This document shows positions 21,401 through 34,049 of a stretch of 64,000 nucleotides of DNA, piece by piece; the stretch's first letter is position 1; each line of letters begins with the position of its first letter. The stretch lies in the NCBI GenBank assembly GCA_010909165.1, contig MU008167.1, forward strand, positions 620,001-684,000, written 5' to 3'. The notes beneath the pieces are model-generated. The model ran no database searches and was not told the DNA's origin. It was given only the letters and a program-made list of their open reading frames with translations. This stretch comes from Anthoceros angustus (Eukaryota > Streptophyta > Anthocerotopsida > Anthocerotales > Anthocerotaceae). The position numbers were made by a program, and so were the translations under genes.

Positions 21401-23929
21401 TATGAGGTGTTCGCCTTCAAGGTCACGGACATGAAGGGCATTCAAGAAGTGGGAGAGCATAAGATCGATTTGAAGCCGTGGAGGTGCCAATCCGACAATA
21501 CAAGCTCAACCCCAAGTATTCGATCAAGGTGAAGGAGGTCCTTGATAAGTACCGGAGGCAGACATCATTTTCCCCATCGTCACAGTGGGTCGCTACCGAT
21601 TGTGGTGGTTCCCAAGACCCAGACAAATTCGGGTATGCCAAGATTGGAGGAAGCTCAAGAACGAGAAGGACCACTTCCGATGCCATTCAGAGACGACATT
21701 TTGGACAAGGTGGTCGGACGGACTACTTACTCCTTCCGGATGGCTACTCCGGATACAACCAATTGCACCTAAGGGAGTTTGACCGACAAGACGACCTTCA
21801 CTACGGAGTGGGGTACGCTTTCACAAGAGAAGTGCCTTTGGGATGACCGAGCGTGGTCGCTCATGATGGTGACCAACGCCTTCCGTGACTCGAGGGACTT
21901 CATGGAGATATTCTGGATGATTTTTGTGTGCATGGGGAGCGGGACAAACACCTTGGGCATCTAAGAAGGTGCTTGAGCGCCGGAGACTCAATTGAGCCTA
22001 CACCCGAGAAATGCTACTTTGGAATGACGGAGGGAATCTTGTGGGACATCGGGTGTCGGCGGAATCGAGGTGGACCAGACAAGGTCCGGTCATCCGCTCT
22101 CCGGCCGGCCGAACCTAAAGGAGCTGAGAGGTTTCCTGGGAATGGTGGGATACTACCGCCGGTTTATTAAGGACTTTGCGAAGAGGGCGGCTAAGTTGAT
22201 GTAACCATCAAAGGAGGAGGTTTGGACCGTCACGAGCGAGAGGAGGCCTTCCGGGATTTACAGAACACCTTGGTAAGCGCACCGGTTCTAAGAGGACCGG
22301 ACTGGAGCAAGAAATTTCATGTGTATGTAGACGTGTCCGCTTATCGGAGTAGCCGAGCGACGACAAGCGAAGGGATTATCCGTATACTACGCCGGACGTA
22401 CCACCCACGCGAACGAAAATACACAACTACAGGCCAATCGGGTATGGTATATGTCAAGAAATTCGACACTACACTACCCGGTGAGTTTGTGTTCTATGTA
22501 GACCACTTTGCTCAAGCATCCGGTGAATAAGGCGGACTGTCCGGACGGATAGCAAGGTGGATATTGTTGCCGCAGGAGTTCACGTCAAGTGGAAACAAGA
22601 CAAGGGAGGCAGACCAAAATGCGATTTCCACGATTGAAAACAGGCGGTGTTGAGAGATCGTGAAGATGCGCTCCGGATGAGACATTGGTTGCCGCAAAAG
22701 TACAACCGAGGAGCCCACCGACGAACCCCAAGCTACGAGAACCGGCACTTAGCGGAGAAGGGAGGTCCGCCGTCCGACCCACGAAGAAATGGAGCGTACT
22801 GGGAATGGAGCTTCCCAAAATCGACTGTGATGAGAGGAGGCATTCGTGCACTATGCTCGACCCTTCGTAATGTACAACGGTGTGTGTTCAAATTAGGGCC
22901 TGACGGAGTAGAACGAAGGTACTTACAACCGGCAGACAGGAGCGCCGTGGGAATGCACGAAGGATTGGGGGAGGACACTACGCAAGACAGTCACCACCAA
23001 AAGATTTTGAAGCGGATCGGTGGCCAACAATGTATGGGGACACCCACCGCTTAGGAAGAAGTGTGATGCTTGTCGGATCTAAAGCCAACCCCGACGACAG
23101 GGCCGCTAGTACCGATATTGGCACCGCACCTTCGAAAAGTGGGGTATTGACTTTGTTGGACCTATACCACGACAAGACACACACAAAGGAGATACATCCC
23201 GTGGCAACGGACATCGCACTGTGGGTAGAGGCGGTGGCGACAAGAACGGACTCGCAAACATCGCGTGGCCAAATTCTGACGAGAACATCATAACCCGCAC
23301 GGATGTCCGCCGCAGCTTGGTAAGTGATAGGGGAACCCATTTCCTTAATGATGTGGTGGCCGCCATGACGGAGTATTTCGCATCAATCATCGCAAGACGG
23401 CACCCTACAATCCTAAGGCCAATGGGTGACAGAGAAGACAAATGGGCTCATCCGCAGGATCTGAATAAACTCACGGAACTACGCCCATGATCGGATACCA
23501 AGCGCCATCCGCACCGTATGCCCGACAGAAGGTGACCACACGGACCCCTTACTTGACCTACGACACTCTCCGTAATGCCGTGGAGTTTGAAGTGCCCACT
23601 TTTCGAGTAATGATGGAAGGAGACTGACAGGAGGAAAGCCACCGAGCGACTCTTGGGGTTTGTTCAGAACGAGGACAGGGAAGAAGCTCACCAAGATGCA
23701 TTGGTGCAAAACCAAAAGATTTGGCACGATCGCGAATCGAGTATGTAAAGGGGGACCCGCCTCCTTTATGATAGTCGCATACATGCATTTTCCGTGCAAA
23801 CTTCACCGAGATGGATGGGTCCGTACCAAGTGGTGCAAGTATATGACAACGGGTCCGGCTCCATGACTAGATGGAGAGTCGCTGCCCACTCGGGTGAACG
23901 GGTGGCGGGTGAAGAAGTATCATGCTTAG
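18416..23929 (+). pseudogene. Ty3/gypsy internal region A (gag-pol, many frame breaks)
   Basis: Order: gag (18,420 to about 19,500; capsid-like FVEDF, WYRRKYRPPENAPP and LERFRG segments, then a Lys-rich stretch), protease with LDTG near 20,604, reverse transcriptase from about 21,480 (IRQYKLNPKYSIKVKEVLDKY; catalytic ILDDF near 21,915), RNase H (KKFHVYVDVSA near 22,315), integrase core (23,100-23,480) and the C-terminal end (PYQVVQVYD-type segment, ...VKKYHA stop at 23,929). Protease, RT, RNase H, then integrase is the Ty3/gypsy order. Frames change every few hundred bases through small indels, so no intact protein can be read. The next LTR begins at 23,930. Confidence 0.8.
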
Positions 23930-24397
23930 TGTTGGCGAGACGCCAATGATGAGAAGGGAGTATGTGGGCTATGCACTTCGGGAGTTAAGAACAAGTAGGG
24001 TTTCGCTTTTTTAGGATTGAAGGATAAATAAGGCGGAAAGGAGGAATAAATTGGGGTAGCGCCGGACGAGGCTCGAGTATACTCCGGACTGAGTGAACAA
24101 CGGACCCCTTACCACTATGGCAAGCTCGACACGCCGAGTAACGGATAAGTCCGAACCCACTCCAGTCAAAACAGGATAAGTACGCCAGGAAAGTAACCTA
24201 GGAGCGGAGGCGTGAGGATGACGAGGCGGCGCCACGGACGGCCCCGAGTGGAGGTCGGGCATGAGGTCAGACTCAACCTGCTGAGGCCGCAGGTATTCAC
24301 GCCCGGCGCGCGTAAGGCGAGGCGGGCGTAGGGTCGAGTAAGCCATGCACTCGCGCTACGGACAACGAAGAGGCGCCTTCCGCCCAGATTACTTCCA
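23930..24397 (+). mobile_element. LTR 5' fragment (first of three starts)
   Basis: Begins TGTTGGCGAGACGCC right after the pol stop. It runs 468 bp into the LTR and then switches back to the end of pol at CAAGCGCCA (24,398-24,406). Confidence 0.75.
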
Positions 24398-24817
24398 CAA
24401 GCGCCATCCGCATGGGCGTTAGCAGAAGGTGACCACACAACGGACCTGCTTACTTGACCTACGGACACTCTCCGTAATGCCGTGGAGTTTGAAGTGCCCA
24501 CTTTTCGAGTAATGATGGAAGGGGCAGAGGAGGAAAGCCACCGAGCGACTCTTGGGGTTTGTTGACACGGAGGACGGGGAAGAAGCTCAGATGCAGATTG
24601 GTGCAAAAAGATTTGGCACGATCGTCGCGAATCGGAGTATGTAAAGGGGGACTGGCCCTCCTTTATGATAGTCGTTACATGCATTTTCCAGCAAACTTCA
24701 CCGAGATGGATGGGTCCGTACCAAGTGGTGCAAGTATATGACAACGGGTCCGTCCGGCTAGATGGAGAGCTGCCCACTCGGGTGAACGGGTGGCGGGTGA
24801 AGAAGTATCATGCTTAG
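24398..24817 (+). repeat. Duplicated 3' end of pol, copy 1
   Basis: Repeats 23,500-23,929: the end of integrase and the ...VKKYHA stop. It is followed again by an LTR start at 24,818. Its left junction contains CAAGCGCCA, present both in the LTR (before AGGAGGG) and in pol (before TCCGCA). Confidence 0.75.
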
Positions 24818-26007
24818 TGTTGGCGAGACGAGATGAGAAGGGAGTATGTGGGCTATGCACTTCGGGAGTTAAGAAATAAGTAGGGTTTCGCTTTTTTAGG
24901 ATTGAAGGATAAATAAGGCGGAAAAGGAGGAATAAATTGGGGTAGCGCTTGGACGAGGCTCGGAGTATACTCCGGACTGGAGTGAACAACGGACCCGGTA
25001 CCACTATGGCAAGCTCCGGACTACGCCGAGTAAGTCCGAACCCACCCGTCAAAGGATAAGTACGCCAGAAAGTAACCTAGGAGGCGTGAGGATGCGAGGC
25101 GGCGCCACGTGACGGCCCCGAGTGGAGGTCGGGCATGCGAGGCAGACCGTAACCTTGCAGGCCGTTATAAGTATTCACGCCCGCGGGCGCGTAAGGCGAG
25201 GCGGGCGTAGGGTCGAGTAAGCCATGCACCGGACCCCGATTCACGGACAGCGCCTTCCGCCATACTTCCACAAGCGCGGCCAAGGAGGGAGGTCACCGCG
25301 CAGCCTCCGCATAATCCTCAGCCCTTGCGCCCGCAATCCGGCTCTCGCGCTATCTTTTGGGCGCCAGAGAGCGCGCACCGTCAAGGTTGGAGCAATGAAC
25401 GCGCGGAGGAACATCGCGGACCGCCAGCCTACAAAGAACAAGAGGAGGAGAAAGCAATGGCACCCAAAAGCCGCGGAGTCTGGGAGCCATGGACCGTGGA
25501 GCGCAACATTGTGACCCGGCGCTATCCGGACGGCCCCGGCCGGAGGAAGCAGGGGAATTGGGCAGGATGTATCTGGTCCAAATGGTCTGACCTTGACCGC
25601 TACTCTAGTCCGGAGTTTGCCCGGAAGATGTTGGCGATCAACAAGGAGGTCCGATCCAAGAACCTCCGGAGGACCCGAGGCGATGGACCTTGAGGTCCCG
25701 AGGATGGCCTACAACCGCCCAAGGAGGAAGAAGGGCGGTGCCGAGCCCCTTAAGGCGAAGGGGAAGATAGGGCCACCAAGGCGCGCGTTGAGGCTCGAAC
25801 GCAGCGGACAACCAACGGATGGTTGATATCCGATCCGCCGGATACGAGTAAGGGCGGTAGCCCGGATCATTGTCCATTGAACTCGCCACCAAGGTGGATC
25901 ACCTTGGTGATAACCTGGTATTCTCGCATGCGCCCATGGGAAGAGAGCGGACGGGAAGGATTATCTTCGCCCGTTCCGAGGCACGCAAGCTAAGGAGCGA
26001 GAAGCCT
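24818..26007 (+). mobile_element. LTR 5' fragment (second start, 1.19 kb)
   Basis: Starts TGTTGGCGAGACG and extends past the MAPKSR-type ATG (25,457). It then switches into the pol end at CGCCATC (26,008-26,014). Confidence 0.75.
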
Positions 26008-26444
26008 CGCCATCCGTGGGCGTTCGGACAGCAGAAGGTGACCACACACGGACCTGCTTCTTGACCTCGGACACTCTCCGTAATGCCGGTGGGTTTGAAG
26101 TGCCCACTTTTCGAGTAATGATGGAAGGGAGGCGAGAGGAGGAAAGCCACTCGGCGACTCTTGGGGTTTGTTCGGCCACGGAGGACGGGGAAGCTCGGTG
26201 AAGATGCAGTGCAAAACCAAAAGATTTGGCACGATCGCCATTGCGAATCGAGTATGTAAAGGGGGACTGGCCCTCCTTTATGATAGTCGTTACATGCATT
26301 TCGAGCAAACTTCACCTGAGATGGATGGGTCCGTACCAAGTGGTGCAAGTATATGACAACGGGTCCGTCCAGCTACGACAGCTAGATGGAGAGCTGTTGC
26401 CCACTCGGGTAAACGGGTGGCGGGTGAAGAAGTATCATGCTTAG
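26008..26444 (+). repeat. Duplicated 3' end of pol, copy 2
   Basis: Another copy of the pol end, with the clearest frame of the set (GPYQVVQVYDNGSVQLRQLD, then LPTRVNGWRVKKYHA and stop). The full LTR 2 follows directly. Confidence 0.75.
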
Positions 26445-29400
26445 TGTTGGCGGAGACGCCAACAGATGAGAAGGGGAGTATGTGGGCTATGCACTTCCCT
26501 GGGGAGTTAAGAAATAAGTAGGGTTTCTGTTTTTTTTAGGATTGAAGGATAAATAAGGCGGAAAAGGAGGAATAAATTGGGGTAGCGCTTCGGACGAGGC
26601 TCCGGAGTATACTCCGGACTGGAGTGAACAACGGACCCGGTACCACTATGGCAAGCTCGGACTACGCCGAGTAACGGATAAGTCCGAACCCACTCCAGTC
26701 AAAACAGGATAAGTACGCCAGAAAGTAACCTAGGAGCGGAGGCGTGAGGGCAGGCGGCGCCACGTGGGCGGCCAGTGGAGGTCGGGCATGCGTAGAGGGG
26801 GCCGTAACCTTGCAGGCCGTTATAGCAGTATTCACGCCCGCGGCGGCGTAAGGCGAGTAAGCGAGCGTAGGGTCGAGTAAGCCATGCACCCCGCGATTAC
26901 GGACAACGAAGAGGCGCCTTCCGATTACTTCCTGCGCGCCAAGGAGGGAGGTCATTTCGCGCTCCAGACAATCCTCAGCCCTTGCGCTCCGCAATCCGGC
27001 TCTCTGGCGCTATCTTTTGGGCGCACAGAGCGCGCACCGTCAAGGTTGGAGCGTGACGCGAAGGAGGAACATCGTGCCGGACTCGCCCGGCCTACAACAA
27101 GAGGAGGAAAGCAATGGCACCCAAAAGCCGGAGTCTGGGAGCCATGGACCCTCGTGGAGCGCAACATTGTGACCCGGCGCTATCCGGACTTGCCCGGCCG
27201 GAGGAAGGGGAATTGGTGAGTGGCACTGGTGTTCCGGTCGGACCTTGACATCTAGTCCGGAGTTTGCCCGGAAGATGTTGGCGGCGATCAACAAGGAGGT
27301 CCGATCCAAGAACCTCCGGAGGACCAGGCGATGGACCTTGGAGGTCCCGAGGATGGCCTACAAGAAGGAGGAAGAAGGGGCGTGGTGCGAGCCCCTTAAG
27401 GGGAAGATAGGGCCGCCACGGGCGTGAGGCTCGAACGCGGACAACCAACGGATGGTTGATATCCGATCGCCGGTCGAGTAAGGGCGGTAGCCGGATCATT
27501 GTCCATTGGAACGCCACCAAGGTGGATCACCTTGGTGATAACTGTGGTATTCACGCATGCGCTCGGGAAGAGAGCGGTGGGAAGGATTATCTTCGCCGGT
27601 TCGATCGACGCAAGCTAAGGAGCGAAGCCCTCGCCATCGGTGACCCCACGATTCATGTATGGGGACATTTCGAGCTCTGAAGGAGGGAGAGCTTGAGGGC
27701 GCCCCGGAAGCCGGAGGCCCTGTGGCAGAGCGTGCAAGGGCGCCGAGGTGGGGGTCGTCCTTCAAGACCAAGCGGACTCGGAGGAGGACGATCGAGGATT
27801 CCGGACTCCATACGTCTGAGCGAACCCCTCACCACCTGTGGAAGTTTGGGAGGCGATTCCCCTTCCTCCTTTTGGTGCCCTCCGAGCAGTGGAGGGAGCC
27901 GATGCCGAGGCGGGCGGCCCGCACCGGAGAGCCAACAACCACGACGGCCGAGCCCCGACGAACTCAAGTCAAGAGGCGAAGACGGTGCCGCTTACCAACG
28001 CACCTCGAAGGTGACTTACCCCGCCTACCTGAGTGGCAAGAGGTCAAGAGGCGGAAGGAGGGCGAAGGACGTGGCCCAAGGAGCAGGAGGTCACGGCAGC
28101 CCCGAGCCGTCCTGCCCCGGCTGTGAAGGGGCAAAAGAGCTTGCTCCGGACCCCCTCACCTCCTCCGAGCCCTGTGAGAAAGAGGGCACAAAGGAGTTAG
28201 AGGCCAAGAGGGCCAAGAGGGTGAGACTCGGACCTCACCACTGTGACCGAGGGTCCCGATTAGGTCCGAGAACCCAGTCGGACTTACCCGACCGCGGTAT
28301 GGAGGTCCTTGGCGGATGAGAAATGCCGGCCCCACTACGGACTTTGTGGGGCCTCACTCCGCGGCCGGAAGAAACACGGCGAAGTCCGCTACCGCATGGA
28401 CGGAATGCTTTGGGGTCTCTGTGGCAATGGAGAAGACCTGTGAAGTGGAGGCCACCCGAGGAGGATGGTGGAACCCAAGAGCAAGTGAAGGCGGCCCGGG
28501 GGCAAAGGAAAGGCGGAGTCCCTCGCTCGGATCGAGGAAGGGAACGCCGGGTGGAGCGCGAGGCCCGGCGGTTCAGCAGACTGTTAAGGTTCTTCACCAA
28601 CAAACAAGCAAGCTCAGAGGCCCAAGCGGCGGAGGACCTTGCGAAGAGGGAAGCGCAGCAGAGGCTAAGAGGCCCGGCACAAGAGAGAGCTCGGGACTGG
28701 CGGAGGCGGCCCGGCCAGAGTGGGGCGGCCTGTAAAGGCGGCGAAGGAGCCGCGAAAGAGCGACCGGATCACACGCGGATCGAGGAAGCGGCGGAGAGGA
28801 GCAGGAGGTGACCGAGGCTAACTGGCCGAAGGCCATGGAGCGTGCAAGGCCAAAGGAGGAGATGGAGGCCAAGACTGGGAGATAGGAGATCTCCGAGCAC
28901 ACAGGAAGTAGAGGAGAGCGCAGCAGATGGAGGACAAGAAGGACACGCCGAGCTACAACCCAAGATGCGCTTGAGCAGTGATTCTCAACGAGAGAATCCA
29001 CGACTCGAGCACGAAATAGAGTGCCTCCTCAAGACGGAGGAAAATCGGCGACTATCCAAGGAGTTGGACGCTGCTGCTGTATGAGCCGGAGGAAGTCCGA
29101 GCCTGGACGGGTATCCGACACCGGAGAGGGAGTCTGAGCTAAAGGCCGAATGAACGGAGGAGCGCGAGCACGGAAGTAAAAGAAGCCGGTCCAGAGAGAA
29201 AGGCGAAGGGAACGGCCTATGGCGGTAAGCCGGCAATGGAGAGGAAACGACGGAGCCGGAGGAGTGTGAGCAGCAACAATGCAGGAGGTGACCGAGGCCG
29301 CCTTGTAGCCTCGCGTGATACGCCCCTGCCCACCACAACTGGGAGAGGTGGCCCAACAAGCCGGGCAAAAGACGCCCCCTAACACTTATGGCGGAGGGAG

Positions 29401-30964
29401 TATCGGTGCTCGCACACGTGGAAGAGGCAATTCAACAAGTCGATCTGACTTTGCCTATTACCACGCCGAGCTCCTCAAGGCGAGAAGCCTCTCGACGCCA
29501 CGAAATGGACGGACCGGAAGGCTCAAGGAGATGAAGGCCACGGGACAAAGACAGGACCCTAGTGGCCCTGCTTGAGATGACGGAGCGCGGAGAGGAGCAG
29601 GAGGAGGAGAACGAGGAGCGGCGGATGCGATCGAGGTAAGCACCCCGCACCTCACCATGGAAGGAGGGGCCAACGGCGAGTCACCGGCGATCGGGAACAG
29701 GAGGACTTGAGGAGAGCCACGGAGGAGTCCCGTGAGGGAGGAAACCTGGGCGGAGTCCGGACTTTGTCCGGACTCAGAGGAGGCCGGACCACAAGTCCGG
29801 ACCCGGTAAGTCCGGACCAAGTCCGGACCCGGAATAAGTCCGGACCACGAGGTCCGGACCACGAGGTCCGGACCCGGTAAGTCCGGACCAGAAAGCCGGA
29901 CTCAAGTCCGGACCAGATAAGTCCGGACCAAGTCCGGACCCCAGAATAAGTCCGACCGAGGTCCGGACCCCTGAGACAAGGTCGGACCTAGCCGGCCGGA
30001 CCAAGTCCGGACTCAAGTTCGAGTCGAGACAGACCTCGAGGACCGGATCGGCAAGAAGGAGGAGCCCCTTCGACTTACGCTTAGGGGAGCAGATAGTGGC
30101 CCCACCGGCGACCTGTGGAGGCTGTGGAGGATGACGTCGGTAACGGCGGTTGTCGATCACCGAGCCCAACCCGATGTGATTCCGGAGAGGAGGGGCCCCC
30201 TCACGGATCATCCGATTGGGTGCACCACAACCGCTGTGACGGGGATTGACCACCCATTCCGAGGGGGCCTGTGACCTTCCCACACGGAAGGAGATAGGGG
30301 GGATAGGATGGTAGGCGGCCGATTAGGGTATACCGAAATGGCTATCACCGGGGTGTAATAAAGACGCCTTGGGCGCAGATAAGAGGGCCGAGGCCGCCTA
30401 GTAAAGCATCTTTCTCTTGGTGTTGATGCCGCTGCACCTTTGTGAGTCTTCTTGCTAACGTGAGTCCCGAGTCACCGAAAGGTGCACGACACCCGGGAGA
30501 TTGATCAAGGTCCCGTGACTTAACGCGTTGTGGTGTGTGCGGGGAAGGGTGATCGGATCGTCCGGAGCCGCGTCCGCACCGAACGGATCGAACGTGAGCC
30601 GGAGGAACTCGGGAGGGTGTGGGTAGAGCCCGGACGGAGGCCCGGAACGACGAGGAGGTCCGGATCACAGAACCCGCGTCTTTTCTAAGATCAAGAGTGT
30701 AGCGTGAGGGGAGAGAGGAAAGGACCGGATGCGTGAGGATGGATGTGAACGATACGGACGCGAACGGGTCCTAAACGCTTGGCCATACCGGCTGTCACGG
30801 TGAACGCTGAGAGTAGTTAGGAGTATGTGTGTGTGTTGAGGCCGAACGAGCGCTAAGGAAGAATCACCAAACGCGTAAACGGGCCTATCATTCCCTTGGG
30901 AACGGACTTCTTCCTACAACGACACGGATTGTGCGCTACCTACCGCCATCAAAAGTCCGCCACA
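26445..30964 (+). mobile_element. Ty3/gypsy LTR 2, full length (4,520 bp)
   Basis: Bounded by TGTTGGCG at 26,445, directly after the pol stop, and CCGCCACA at 30,964, directly before a TTTTGGCGCTCGGGAA primer-binding-site-like sequence. TG...CA ends fit an LTR. Contains AATAAA at about 30,357, the longest CCGGAC minisatellite (29,755-30,012) and coding-like stretches (NKEVRSKNLRRTR; EYRVL and AHVEEAIQQVDLDFAYYHAE), broken by small indels. It serves as the 3' LTR of region A and the 5' LTR of region B. Confidence 0.78.
29755..30012. repeat. CCGGAC minisatellite in LTR 2
   Basis: About 20 TCCGGAC words, in AAGTCCGGACC and GAGGTCCGGACC contexts, spaced 10-20 bp. It is longer than the array in LTR 1, and the units are in a different order. 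Confidence 0.85.
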
Positions 30965-30985
30965 TTTTGGCGCTCGGGAATGAAA
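30965..30985 (+). promoter_or_regulatory. Primer-binding-site-like sequence of gypsy internal region B
   Basis: TTTTGGCGCTCGGGAATGA follows the LTR end. It is equivalent to the site at 18,348 but lacks a few bases in its middle. Confidence 0.55.
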
Positions 30986-33900
30986 TCGGTCTGTGGTGCT
31001 GCAAAGTGCGTCCTTAGGAAGAGAAGGTAAGTGAATGCGTGGCGGTCGAGCGACGGTCAAGAGTGAACCGTCAGGAGGATCGGACGTGGTCACCTCGCGT
31101 GCTCTCCGAGCCAGGGAGAGAGAGAGACGTCAAACCCAACGAGAGAGCACCGTCGATCAGAGGAGGGAGAACGTGGTCGAATTGTCGGACCAAGACGAGT
31201 ACGGGGTACAAGGGACGCCAACGGAAGAAGGTAGGACAGCCACGCCTAACCCACTGATGGCAGCAGCCATGGCCCCTACCTCGACCAAACAAGCGTACTC
31301 CATATTCGGAGGGAAGAAGGAGCGGGATGCGGAGACCTTTGTGGAGGACTTCGTGTCCAAAGCCAACTTCAACGGAGAGGGAGCCGACGCGACTCATCCA
31401 GCTTTCCAAGGGGTTCTCCGAGGGACTCACCAATGGTATCGGAGAAAGTACCGACCACCGGAGAATGCCCCACCCGCCTGCTTGAAGCTTTGAAAATGCC
31501 TTCTTAGAACGGTTTCGAGGATCGACCGAGGGGTATGTATTATCAAAGTTGGAAAACTGGGCGAGGAAGAAGGAGAAGGGGCTCAGACATCGAGCGGTTC
31601 TATGCCCCGAGGATCGGCATCCAACCCATACCACGATGCAAGCGGTACGGTGGTTCGCGGCGGTCTAGCCAAACCCATGGCTGTGCACGCCGCTGCCGAG
31701 AAGGACGTGGGCAAGGCGGTCGAGCGGCCGAAAACTACGAGGAATCGCTACATCGAGGATAAAGAAATCCGCCAAGGAGGCAAGAAGAAGAAGAAGAAAC
31801 GGGTTCGGGACTCGAGGAGGAAGAGTCTTGAGGAGGAGGAAGACCAATCGGAGGTGTCTTCGGAGGAGGAGCAGTCCAAGAAGAGACGGAGGTCTCTAGC
31901 GAGGAAGAGTATCCCGCAAGAAGAAGAGCAAGAAAGCCCAAAAAAGAAGGTGGTAAGAAGGAGGTGGTGACACCAAGACGTCCGAGAAGCTCCGGACCCG
32001 ACTCCCTCAAAGGAGGTAGCAGTCCGGGAGGACCCGAAAAGTGATAAAGAGAGTAGAGGACCGCGATAAACTGTGTTAAGGACCGAGCGCGGAAAACACC
32101 GACTACGGCGAACGCATCTCGGTGCCGTGTGCCGCAGAACACGGCCATTCGAAGTCCAACCGCCTCAAGGCCGGTGCATCAAGTGGACTACGAATGGAGG
32201 AGGAGGCCGAGGAGCAATGGGAAGAGGCCTATCAGTGCGTGAAGCCCCTCCGGGCCGCGATATCCCAAAACCATGTATCCGCCAACCGGAGGTCCGTCAA
32301 TACAACGAGCCCCACCGATGCAAAGACCGCATGGGAGCCCTTCGTATCCTCCGCAGGCGGGTCCGTTGGAACCGCGGGGAATCTCGCCATTACTCCAACG
32401 CGTCCGCACTCCAACGAGGCGGTAATGGGGACTTCGAGGTGGTGGCGATCGCAAGGTGCCGGGCATATGACAGACGCTATGTCCCAACCCCGCACAAGGA
32501 CGTACGATATGCCACACCAAGCGGAGAACCCCGACCACCAACGCCACCTCCTAAGACTACTGCAGCAAGTCAAGATGCTCCATGGAGGAAGAGATTCCCA
32601 GGTACGCGAGATGGAAAAGAACAAGAAGGTACGGTGGGGTGTCGAAAGGAAGGGAGTGGAAATCTTGAGGTGTCTACTCAGATCAAGGAAGGAGCGACGA
32701 GAAAGGCGCCATTGAAGAAGAACAAGATCGGAGGAAGCGCCACGACGAGGAATCAAACGGAAATACCAGCAGAGGATCCGACCGATGAAGGAGGCTGGAC
32801 GGGCAGCCCGCCGGAGGGATTACCCAAGGAAGTTCTCCCACAGATGTGAGAAGGAACGGTGCCTCCGCGACGGCGACGTTAGCTTCCACCGGACGTAGTC
32901 CGGAGGTGACCGAGATGTTGCAGGAGGAAATGCGCATCCGGAGAATACCGAACACGTGACCGGGAGAGGATGAGGACGCAGCAGGATCCTCGATTGGGGT
33001 AGAAGCCTCGCCTTTAATGTGGCGACCGATGATGAATCGCAGACTTGTGTCCTTTCGACCGCCGAGGGATAACCCAATACCGCAAGAGGTCCGTCGGGCC
33101 GTTAGGGAAACCCAGCCTCGGAGCACCAAAGCCGTGAAGGGTAGCATGAAGTGAGGGTGGTGTCCCATACGGACCTGGGGCGCCATGGTACAAGTGGAGA
33201 TTGGATGTATCATCAAGGATGTACTGCTGGACACGGGTCCGAGTCAACCTCATCACAAGCCACGGCACGAAAATTGGGCTTCACATCCTTCAACCTCAAC
33301 GAAGACTCGAGAATGGCGTATATGTCAAGAAGAGATCCGCGGGGGAGTTAACCGAGTCTTGGCCACCATAGCCGCGCACTACAAACCGGATTTTGTTGTG
33401 ATCAAACCGCCGGACCATTAGGGTATGAGGTGTTGTGGGCGGCCATGGTGGGTTGGCCTGCAAAGCTACACTTTGGAAGGAAGGAGATTCACTTCAAGCC
33501 GGTGGTGGGACCCTAAGGTGCGAGAAGGGAGGGTTGCTATCACCGGAGCAAGGACACCTATTGTGGGAAACTGTGAGCACTACGAAGGGTATACCTCGAG
33601 GACTCCACCGGGCGACGAACAAGATAGCTCCGAGGAGGCGACTTTCGCCAAGATCCGCCGGGTCCGAGGAGGAGATGGACTACCGCGGATGCCTTTGGGA
33701 AGTGGTTGATTGTTTTCGAGTAAACGCCACAACGGGCCGGAGGAAGGAAGTGAAGAGGAGGTCGGACCAAAGACAAGGGGAGACAACAAGAGTCGGACCA
33801 AGGAAAAGCGGACATCAAGGAGTAACACGATTCACCTCCGACGAGCTCTTCAGAGAATGGGGATGCGAGAGGACGATCCCGAGAGGAGGACGAGGGGTTT

Positions 33901-34049
33901 GGACGCAGCGAGGCAAAGACGAACGGAGACGGTGAACCCGGACGACGTGGAAGAAGTGGAGGTCCGGCCAGTCAAGTTTAAGAAAGGCATGCCTCCGGAC
34001 CAAGGAAGGACTAAAGCACTGGGGAGTTTTATGAGGTGTTCGCCTTCAA

